Shown here: piece by piece, positions 1 through 4,602 of the stretch
How the letters are laid out: each line of letters opens with the position of its first letter
Position numbering within the stretch: position 1 is the first letter of the stretch
Assembly: GCA_963729445.1 (NCBI GenBank)
Contig: CAVSNU010000004.1
Span: 1 to 5,536, forward strand
DNA from: JACCZH01 sp963729445
Lineage (GTDB): Bacteria > Chloroflexota > Chloroflexia > Thermomicrobiales > CFX8
Direction: 5' to 3'
DNA: 5,536 bases
Translations under genes and position numbers: made by a program
The notes under the pieces: model-generated
The model's database searches: none
The model's input: the letters and a program-made list of their open reading frames with translations, nothing else
What the model was told of the DNA's origin: nothing

Positions 1-165
1 GGGCTTCTTCCGGACATGCTCATGACTCGGATCTCTCAGATGGGCGAAGACAGCTGTCGGGCTAGCGAGCACTTCCGGCCAGACCCGCTGCAACGGCGCT
101 GGTGCTAGACGCTTGCGCCACCAATAGCAGGCTCGAAACTCGACCCACCATCTGGGGCGGTGCAC
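1..165 (-). CDS. Possible W-rich ORF, cut by the left edge
   Basis: A reading frame of 55 codons with no stop opens with GTG at 165, the base right after the kinase stop codon (166-168), and runs off the left edge. It is in the same frame as the last part of that kinase. The N-terminal part is rich in Trp and Arg (RPRWWVEFRACYWWRKRL), followed by a stretch containing VWPEVLASPTAVFAHLRDP. I do not recognise the family. No clear Shine-Dalgarno precedes the GTG, so if real it would depend on translational coupling to the kinase gene, or start further in. A plus-strand frame is also open from the edge to a stop at 106-108, so openness alone is weak evidence. Low confidence. Confidence 0.3.
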   Translation of the reverse strand, partial: MHRPRWWVEFRACYWWRKRLAPAPLQRVWPEVLASPTAVFAHLRDPSHEHVRKKP

Positions 166-1176
166 CTAATCCGGTCGCAGTAGCAGATCAGACTGAAAGG
201 CGATCTCGACGACGCTGTTGGGCCAGAACTGACTGGTGAAATAATAGAGGGACTGCTCGCGGTCTTCGCCGCCTTCGTCGGTCAAGAGCAACTGCTCACA
301 AAAGGCCGCGATATCTTGCACGTCCGCCCGCAGCAAAAGACGAGCGCCATCGAGTCGATCTCTGCCCGGCCATACCCTTGATAGAAAAACCCCTCCTCGC
401 GCCTGCTGTTCCAGACACAGCCGATCCCAGCACCGATAAACATCAGATCACGCTCTTTCGGCGCGATGCTCAGAGTGTCCCATCGACGATGTACAGCGCA
501 TCGTTGTGGTCGATCAGGACGTTGCCTGCGTGGATGTCGCCGTGACACAGCACGTAGTCGAGTGAGCGGCCACGGAGTGCCTCGCCAAGTTGCTCGGCGC
601 GATCGACAAGCTCGGAAACGAGATCATGGTTGGCTCGTAGTAGCGTAGCCAGTTGTGCCGCGGTCGGATCATCAAATGCATCATGTTCGACACGAGCCTG
701 GAACGTTCTGACCATCTCGCGCCAATGGGAGGAGTATGTCTCGCGCGGGAGTTGCTGTGTAAGATCTAAGGCAATACCGCCGTGTGCATCCGCTTGAGAG
801 CGACACCGAGGTCGATCCACTGCTCATCCGAAAGATCGCGGTCGAAACCATTCTCTCCTGTGACGAACGGGTAGAGGATCACGGTAAAAGCATCCAGGCG
901 AATCCAGGATTGCCCGGTGGTGGTCACGACAGGAACGATGATCTGCGCGATGCCCAGGTCGCCCAACAATTGAGGGACGAGGATCGTCGTGCTGTCAAGG
1001 TCACCGCTTCGCAGCTTCACGAAGTATGGCGTCCCATCCTCGGAGACGGCGCGATAGACCGCCGTATTTACGTCAGCGCCGAGTGGAAGAAATGAGATCT
1101 CGGCGATCCGCAGTCCGTAGTCATCGTGCAAACACGAGTTCAGGCGGTCGTCTGGCAGGTCTGGTTTTTCGAGCAC
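166..1176 (-). pseudogene. APH-family phosphotransferase (APH(9)/spectinomycin kinase-like), frame broken at three points
   Basis: A kinase-fold antibiotic phosphotransferase that would transfer phosphate from ATP to an aminocyclitol/aminoglycoside hydroxyl in the cytoplasm. It starts with GTG at 1176 behind GGGAGG 8 nt upstream. Frame one (1176-766) gives the N-lobe: FLPLGADVNTAVYRAV, then YFVKLRSGD with the presumed ATP-binding Lys54, and ends ALKRMHTAVLP-stop. Frame two (about 770-470) continues QLPRETYSSHWREM and holds the catalytic loop CHGDIHAGNVLID followed by ALYIVD. Frame three (about 483-330) continues WD, then APKERDLMFIGAG and FYQGYGRAEID. Frame four (about 330-166) gives VQDIAAFCEQLLLTDEGGED and ends ..EIAFQSDLLLRPD-stop. 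Each step moves the same way and is repaired by one added base, giving 337 aa, close to the roughly 330 aa of APH(9) enzymes. Catalytic motifs are all present. It is either a sequencing artefact over a working gene or a recent pseudogene. The order of segments matches my memory of APH(9)-like proteins; the substrate is inferred. Confidence 0.8.
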
Positions 1177-1312
1177 TGTTACGTCCTCCCTTCTTCAACA
1201 CGCTGCGGGGTTAGGTCAAGGTAACATACGCATTCGTCGCTTCCATGCGCTGACTTCAGCACAACGTCCTCGCTCAGACGACCAGGACGGCTCAGTTCCT
1301 CGTTCAACGTTC
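1177..1312 (-). other. Gap between exporter and kinase, with SD and a hairpin
   Basis: These 136 nt separate the exporter stop from the kinase GTG. The GGGAGG at 1185-1190 is a good ribosome binding site for the kinase. An inverted repeat, CGTCCT at 1265-1270 with AGGACG at 1284-1289 and a 13-nt loop, could form a hairpin shortly after the exporter stop, but no T tract follows on the minus strand, so a rho-independent terminator is not supported. I see no convincing -35/-10 pair, so the kinase may share the exporter's transcript. Confidence 0.35.
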
Positions 1313-2620
1313 TCATGGTTCTTCTTGTCCTTCATGCGAGGTGTATCGAGACTGCACGAGAACAGGATCGGATACGCCCCGGTCGCGAACGATGAGCCGG
1401 CGGTAGAGAGCGATGGTCTGTGAGAGGACGAGGGCCGAGCCGAGCAGGGCGGCCTGGATCGAAACCGTGTTGCCAACCCAGCCAAGCGCGGGCCCACCCA
1501 CGGCTTGACCGATGGAGTTGGCCTGGCCGGTCATCGAGATTACCGTAGCCCGCGTTGCCGAGTCGAGGTTGTGATTCAGCCAGGCAGACTCGACCGGAAG
1601 GCTGACCGAACTGACGATCGTTCGCACCCAGAGCATGGCGAAGGCGAGCCAGAGATTGCCGCTCAGCGCGAAGATCACAACCGCCGCGACCTGAAACGCG
1701 GAGCAGGCGGCCAGCAACCGTGCCGGGGCACCGGCCCCGAAGGAACCGGGATTCTTGCGCTTGAAGATCTCCGAGGCCGCGAGGCCGAGCAGCATGCCGA
1801 TCACCCCGCTGATCCCGAACCAGATCACGGGACTGTCGGTTCCGAAGGCAGCCGGGAAGTCGAAGCGGTTGATCGCCGAGGGAATGTACAGGCGATCCCA
1901 CGCCTCGGCGGCAAGCCCGGTTATCAGGCTGATCGCGATGATCACTTTGACGACCGGGCGCGCCATCGCCAACCGAAAGCCCTCCTGCGCGGTTGCCGTC
2001 ATATGTCCGAAGGTGGAGCGCTCGGCAGGCCGAGTGGCACGCATGTAGCGTTCCGGCATGACCAGAATCATGGTGGCAGCGAGCGCGAACATGCCCGCAC
2101 CCGCGAAGACCATCGGCAACTGGATATGGATGAGTCCAAGTAAAATGTACCCCAGCGTTCCCGCCAGTCCGCCTATCAGCCACATTTGCCTACCGCGCAA
2201 GAAGATCGGTCCAACCGCCTCTTCACCGATCTCGTCGGTGATCCAGGCCTCGATGGCACCACTGGTGAATGTGTTGCCGAGACCCCAGAACACCTGACTT
2301 GCGAGCGCGGCCCAGAATACGGGGATCGCGCCTTCGAGGGTGTAGCTACAGCCGATCAGAGCCACGCCGATCAGTATCGAGATGCGGCGGCTGTAGACGT
2401 CGGCAACGATGCCGGTTGGGACCTCGAACAGGAAACAGGTGATCTCGAGCACTGTTCCGACCAGCACCATCTGGAGTGGGCTGAGACCGACGACGGTGAC
2501 GTGGTAGATCAGCTGAACGGTAAAGAAAAGCGAGTGGCAAACCGACCGGACCGCCATGAGGACCAGGTACACCGGCACCGGGTTATTGCCTCGGCGCCTG
2601 TCAAGAAGGAACAACAGCAC
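1313..2620 (-). CDS. MFS drug-efflux transporter
   Basis: A 435-aa inner-membrane transporter of the major facilitator superfamily, probably a proton-coupled exporter of a small drug-like molecule. It has about 12 hydrophobic segments, the first at roughly residues 15-42. The signature loop between TM2 and TM3 (motif A) is clear as GIVADVYSRR at residues 70-79. SGAIEAWITDEIG at 120-132 and the C-terminal SATRATVISMTGQANSIGQ at 354-372 are typical of a tetracycline/macrolide-exporter-like branch common in Chloroflexota and Actinobacteria, from memory. There is a central loop around residues 190-222. Start is GTG at 2620, with AGGAG at 2631-2635, 10 nt upstream; no better internal start is obvious. 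It is intact, in contrast to the kinase downstream. It lies behind a long structured leader, which suggests inducible expression, and ahead of an antibiotic kinase gene, which suggests a shared resistance role. The substrate cannot be read from sequence. Confidence 0.88.
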   Translation of the reverse strand: MLLFLLDRRRGNNPVPVYLVLMAVRSVCHSLFFTVQLIYHVTVVGLSPLQMVLVGTVLEITCFLFEVPTGIVADVYSRRISILIGVALIGCSYTLEGAIPVFWAALASQVFWGLGNTFTSGAIEAWITDEIGEEAVGPIFLRGRQMWLIGGLAGTLGYILLGLIHIQLPMVFAGAGMFALAATMILVMPERYMRATRPAERSTFGHMTATAQEGFRLAMARPVVKVIIAISLITGLAAEAWDRLYIPSAINRFDFPAAFGTDSPVIWFGISGVIGMLLGLAASEIFKRKNPGSFGAGAPARLLAACSAFQVAAVVIFALSGNLWLAFAMLWVRTIVSSVSLPVESAWLNHNLDSATRATVISMTGQANSIGQAVGGPALGWVGNTVSIQAALLGSALVLSQTIALYRRLIVRDRGVSDPVLVQSRYTSHEGQEEP

Positions 2621-2639
2621 GGTTGAGTATCTCCTGGGT

Positions 2640-2681
2640 GCATTTCGGCATCACAAATGCCCCACAGCATCTGCTGCGGGG
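2640..2681 (-). promoter_or_regulatory. Competing hairpins ahead of the exporter RBS
   Basis: On the minus-strand RNA, CCCCGCAGC and GCUGUGGGG (2673-2681 with 2660-2668) form a 9-bp stem with one G-U pair and a 4-nt loop. Directly downstream, GGCAU/AUGCC (2657-2661 with 2647-2651) and GCAUUU/AAAUGC (2655-2660 with 2640-2645) share bases and cannot form together, and the first also takes one base of the large stem. The last arm ends 4 nt before the AGGAG of the exporter. The set fits a translational or transcriptional attenuator. Function is inferred. Confidence 0.45.
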
Positions 2682-2728
2682 AAATCATCAAGCGCGCTAT
2701 GCCGAGGAGAAAACCGTGTCGTCGGGTG

Positions 2729-2747
2729 GCGTCATCAGGCGTGACGC
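2729..2747 (-). promoter_or_regulatory. Hairpin just after the leader peptide
   Basis: GCGTCA at 2729-2734 and TGACGC at 2742-2747 are perfect inverted repeats with a 7-nt loop. The stem begins 6 nt after the leader-peptide stop codon on the minus strand, close enough for a ribosome stalled near the end of the peptide to block it. Confidence 0.4.
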
Positions 2748-2753
2748 GAGAGA

Positions 2754-2810
2754 TCATCCGAGGAGGGCGAGACTCATCCGGCATGCGCGTGCAGAAGTAA
2801 AGGCAGGCAT
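2754..2810 (-). CDS. Putative 18-aa leader peptide of the exporter gene
   Basis: A short ORF reading MPAFTSARACRMSLALLG then TGA. It has an exact GGAGG (2820-2824) 9 nt upstream of ATG, the cleanest ribosome binding site in the leader. It sits about 45 nt downstream of the predicted transcription start and about 130 nt ahead of the exporter GTG, with hairpins in between. Drug-resistance genes of the erm, ABC-F and MFS types are often controlled by ribosome stalling on such peptides; that link is inferred. The peptide sequence itself is not one I recognise. Confidence 0.45.
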   Translation of the reverse strand: MPAFTSARACRMSLALLG

Positions 2811-2864
2811 GGAGATGAACCTCCGAAATCAGGAAATGGACGAAAACGAACTCTTGACTCGCCG

Positions 2865-2894
2865 AGTATAGAGACGGCGCCGTGGAGAATTCAA
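2865..2894 (-). promoter_or_regulatory. Promoter of the exporter leader
   Basis: On the minus strand, -35 TTGAAT (2889-2894) and -10 TATACT (2865-2870) are separated by 18 nt. Both hexamers differ from the sigma-70-type consensus by one or two bases. Transcription would start near 2858, leaving a 5' leader of about 235 nt before the exporter start. Confidence 0.6.
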
Positions 2895-3172
2895 GGGGTT
2901 TGAAGCGGGCACAGTCAAGGACGAGTGGGCGGCGTGAGCTGATAGGGCTTAAGAGAGTGGCTAACCTTTTAATATCCCACCGCCGAATTGACAAGCTAGG
3001 TTCTTGAAACCGTGTTGCGCCGGGAAGCTGCACCCCGACACCTCGTCAGCTCCTCGGTTGGGGAACACCTCACCTCTCGAGAAGCGTGTCATGGAATCCC
3101 AACCCAAGCATTGCCGGTTAGCGGGAAGCGGCGGTCTAGACTGGGTCGTGGGTCGGTTTGACCACGCCCTGT
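2895..3172. other. Intergenic stretch between exporter promoter and VOC gene
   Basis: No supported gene. It contains the left copy of the 17-bp direct repeat (2976-2992), a second TTGACT on the minus strand (2913-2918) with no matching -10, and a small inverted repeat with a bulge (about 3148-3165) just after the VOC stop that lacks a T tract and so is not called a terminator. A plus-strand frame opening at 3004 runs into the VOC gene antisense and shows no family features. Confidence 0.5.
2976..2992 (+). repeat. 17-bp direct repeat, left copy
   Basis: CCCACCGCCGAATTGAC, identical to 4171-4187. The match extends leftwards with one mismatch (ATAT against ATAG), so 20 of 21 positions agree. 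The next bases complete TTGACA, but no -10 lies at a suitable distance. The flanks beyond the repeat are unrelated. Confidence 0.8.
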
Positions 3173-3547
3173 TCAGGCTGGTTCGAACAGTTCAACGAGA
3201 TTGCCGGACGGGTCATCGACGAGGGCTTGCCTTCCTCCGTTCCCAACCACGATGTCACTGCGGAAGCGACATCCCGCACCCTTCAACTTCTCCACAGCGG
3301 CGGTCAAGTCCTCGACCTCGATTTGAATCCGATTCCAGCCGCCGGGCGCAGGCACCTGGCCGTCCGGCGTTGCCTGCCCGGCCCCGCCGGCACCGGGTTG
3401 ATTGAGCAGCAGCTGGAGATCCCCGTTGGACAGGCTCGCGAAGCCGGGCGCGGGGTGCAAGTCGACGTGAAATCCGAGCATCTCGGTGTAGAAGGGGATC
3501 GCCGCGCTCACATCGGTGACGACATATCGGACCCTGATCTTACCCAT
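3173..3547 (-). CDS. VOC-family (glyoxalase/bleomycin-resistance fold) protein
   Basis: A 124-aa protein of the vicinal oxygen chelate superfamily, with the usual single-unit length of 120-130 aa. The first babbab module runs from IRVRYVVTDVSAAIPFYTEM (about residues 4-23) through LSNGDLQLLL; the second from NRIQIEVEDLTAAVEKLKG to VDDPSGNLVELFEP at the C-terminus, where the Glu of VELFEP is the usual last metal ligand. The equivalents of the metal-binding histidines of glyoxalase I are not evident, so this may be a binding protein, a thiol transferase or an isomerase. ATG at 3547 is chosen because it begins the fold exactly and has AGGGGTAGG close upstream; longer in-frame versions up to 3700 would read through the attC-like palindrome. 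It starts 13 nt after that palindrome, as a cassette gene would. Small VOC proteins include fosfomycin and bleomycin resistance factors and are common cassette cargo; the role here is open. Confidence 0.85.
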   Translation of the reverse strand: MGKIRVRYVVTDVSAAIPFYTEMLGFHVDLHPAPGFASLSNGDLQLLLNQPGAGGAGQATPDGQVPAPGGWNRIQIEVEDLTAAVEKLKGAGCRFRSDIVVGNGGRQALVDDPSGNLVELFEPA

Positions 3548-3560
3548 GCCTGAACCTACC

Positions 3561-3686
3561 CCTAACATGCTGCACTCGGGCTGCGTCTGAGCGTTCACGC
3601 CGTTCGCTGCGGGCCTTGCCTTTGGCCCTGCCTTGAACGTTCGAACATGCCCCCCATTGTCGCATACCAGGAGCTGCCTGTTAGGC
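3561..3686 (-). repeat. attC-like imperfect palindrome between two cassette-sized genes
   Basis: On the minus strand it begins GCCTAAC (fits RYYYAAC) and ends GTTAGG followed by G (GTTRRRY expects a pyrimidine there). The outer arms, CCTAACA at 3561-3567 and TGTTAGG at 3679-3685, pair perfectly. The next 12 positions still pair at more than half, broken by single mismatches at 3568, 3571 and 3574. Inside are CGTTCA (3592-3597)/TGAACG (3634-3639) and GGGCC (3611-3615)/GGCCC (3624-3628). The length of about 126 bp matches long attC sites such as the Vibrio repeat. It starts 41 nt after the stop of the upstream gene and ends 13 nt before the VOC start, as in an integron array. No integrase is in view, and one core base departs from consensus, so this stays a candidate. 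Confidence 0.45.
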
Positions 3687-3726
3687 GGAGCCGCTTTCAA
3701 ACTAACCCACTACCCGGCCTTGGCGT

Positions 3727-4020
3727 CTATATCGAAGTGTCGCATCTTGCTAGCATGGACTCCGCGCTGAATTGGTGACCTGAAGGTGGATGCACAAAAT
3801 CACGGTAGTAAACACGCGAGTGGTAGCCCATTACACCGCCGCTCCACGAGAATCCAACGCTTTGGGCAGCTTCCTCTAATTGGAGGAGCGGTTCACAAAC
3901 TGCGGGATCATCGAGTCGTTTCGCTGCGCTATCGAACTGTGTCAGCAGTTGCCTAGACTTCTGTACGAAGACTGCGTAGTCCCTCACGAAGATCCTAACC
4001 CCTGGATTTCGTAGCGACAA
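3727..4020 (-). CDS. Hypothetical protein, low G+C, cassette-like
   Basis: An ORF of 97 codons if started at TTG 4020, ending with TAG at 3727-3729. I do not recognise it. The composition is protein-like and soluble: a predicted helical part (YAVFVQKSRQLLTQFDSAA, then LLQLEEAAQSVGF), a Gly/Ser turn (SWSGGVMGYHSR) and an aromatic patch (VYYRDFVHPP). There are no membrane segments or signal peptide. G+C is about 52% over sampled stretches, against about 63% in the exporter, a sign of separate origin. No ATG or GTG lies in frame downstream of the stop at 4048-4050. The nearest ATG (4046) is one base out of frame and would join if the T run at 4019-4023 were one longer, giving a start MELSLRYCF. 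The true N-terminus is therefore uncertain. It is followed on the same strand by the attC-like palindrome and the VOC gene. Confidence 0.5.
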   Translation of the reverse strand: MSLRNPGVRIFVRDYAVFVQKSRQLLTQFDSAAKRLDDPAVCEPLLQLEEAAQSVGFSWSGGVMGYHSRVYYRDFVHPPSGHQFSAESMLARCDTSI

Positions 4021-4170
4021 AAACAGTACCGTAATGATAGCTCCATTCTAAGGAGGCCGAGGTATTCAGAGGATTGGCGATGGGAAGGGCCGGACACGGC
4101 GAGTCGGGCATCCCAGGAGACTCGAACTCCGGCACGGAGGTGGCCATAAGAAAGATGTGGCGCGGCATAG

Positions 4171-4187
4171 CCCACCGCCGAATTGAC
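4171..4187 (+). repeat. 17-bp direct repeat, right copy
   Basis: Identical to 2976-2992. Its last five bases are the start of the -35 hexamer (4183-4188) of the downstream darA-like promoter, so the repeat may be a copied promoter edge, a recombination core or a target-site duplication. Confidence 0.8.
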
Positions 4188-4212
4188 GGACCGTCCGGCG
4201 GATCTCTATAAT
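4183..4212 (+). promoter_or_regulatory. Promoter of the darA-like gene with an internal dyad
   Basis: -35 TTGACG (4183-4188) and -10 TATAAT (4207-4212) with an 18-nt spacer, the best sigma-70-type promoter in the window. A start near 4219 gives a leader of about 50 nt. CGGAC (4187-4191) and GTCCG (4193-4197) form a dyad around one base immediately after the -35, and CCGCCG (4175-4180) is mirrored by CGGCGG (4196-4201). Such dyads could be a repressor site; this is inference. Confidence 0.75.
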
Positions 4213-4268
4213 GCAGGGTAGGTTCCTCTGAGGGGTGTGGCCCAAATCCGACTGAAGAGTGAGGCGAA

Positions 4269-4556
4269 ATGAAGCTAATTATCACCGTGGTTCAAAACAA
4301 GGACGCAGACGAAGTCGTCGACGCGCTCGTCGCAGCCGAATTCCGAGCCACGCGTTTCGCCAGTACGGGCGGATTTCTGCGCCGTGGCAACACCACCATC
4401 ATGATCGGCGTTCAGGATCAGCAAGTCGATCAGGTGCTGGACATCATCCGTGACGAAGCGCGTAGCCGGGCCGCTCAGACTGAGGGCGAGCAGGACGCAC
4501 AGACAGCCGCAGCCACCGTCTTTGTTCTCGATCTTGAGGAATACCAGCGCCTCTAG
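4269..4556 (+). CDS. darA: Cyclic-di-AMP receptor-like PII family protein (DarA/PstA, DUF970)
   Basis: A 95-aa cytosolic signal protein of the PII-like cyclic-di-AMP receptor family, which forms trimers that bind the second messenger between subunits. MKLIITVVQ opens the first strand. The diagnostic block at residues 26-48 contains RATRFASTGGFL then RRGNTTIMIGV, keeping Thr28, Gly35, Phe36, Leu37, Gly40 and Asn41 of the Bacillus and Staphylococcus proteins. The C-terminal strand is ATVFVLDLEEYQRL. The region between about residues 66 and 80 (the B-loop equivalent) is some 14 residues shorter than in B. subtilis PstA/DarA (109 aa) and rich in Gln, Glu and Ala. ATG at 4269 has GAGG at 4261-4264, a short 4-nt spacing. 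It has its own strong promoter and probably shares a transcript with the protease gene that follows 46 nt later. The ligand is inferred from conserved residues; the downstream target of this family is generally unknown. Confidence 0.93.
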   Translation: MKLIITVVQNKDADEVVDALVAAEFRATRFASTGGFLRRGNTTIMIGVQDQQVDQVLDIIRDEARSRAAQTEGEQDAQTAAATVFVLDLEEYQRL

Positions 4557-4588
4557 AAGTGTCTGCCCTCGGGCGGATCTGTTCTAGA
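4552..4588 (+). other. Intercistronic hairpin over the darA-like stop codon
   Basis: TCTAGAA (4552-4558) pairs perfectly with TTCTAGA (4582-4588); inside, CTGCC (4563-4567) pairs with GGCGG (4572-4576) around the loop CTCG. The outer arm contains the TAG stop (4554-4556) and ends 2 nt before the GAGGGG ribosome binding site of the protease. No T tract follows, so it looks like a processing or translation-control hairpin rather than a rho-independent terminator. Confidence 0.55.
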
Positions 4589-4590
4589 TA

Positions 4591-4596
4591 GAGGGG
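4591..4596 (+). promoter_or_regulatory. Ribosome binding site for the protease ATG at 4603
   Basis: GAGGGG lies 6 nt before ATG 4603. It supports that ATG as the natural start of the protease even though the frame there is not the one carrying the catalytic motifs. Confidence 0.6.
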
Positions 4597-4602
4597 TCAA
4601 CG

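Noticed and set aside
1205..1220. GTTAGGT core-like motif near the kinase start as a second attC end
   Set aside because: No partner RYYYAAC arm or surrounding palindrome could be found in the gap.
1265..1289. Rho-independent terminator after the exporter
   Set aside because: There is a 6-bp stem with a 13-nt loop but no T tract on the transcribed strand.
1505..2143. 212-codon open frame on the plus strand
   Set aside because: It is antisense to the MFS exporter, has a charged low-complexity composition typical of the reverse of GC-rich membrane protein genes, and shows no family features.
2509..3033. 174-codon minus-strand frame over the exporter leader and start
   Set aside because: It overlaps the promoter and the real exporter start in another frame, with no protein-like pattern.
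3116..3124. GGTTAGCGG after the VOC gene as the next attC site
   Set aside because: It fails the GTTRRRY core, and no paired arm was found downstream.
3004..3553. Two overlapping plus-strand frames of 131-133 codons
   Set aside because: Antisense to the VOC protein; Arg/Pro-rich and without motifs.
4116..4130. T-arm-like sequence GGAGTTCGAGTCTCC on the minus strand, suggesting a tRNA or tRNA 3' fragment
   Set aside because: No matching 5' acceptor strand (GCATCCC) is found about 70 nt upstream, and no cloverleaf or CCA end forms; probably chance.
3995..4285. Minus-strand frame of 96 codons antisense to the darA promoter and start
   Set aside because: It crosses the best promoter in the window and has no ribosome binding site or family resemblance.
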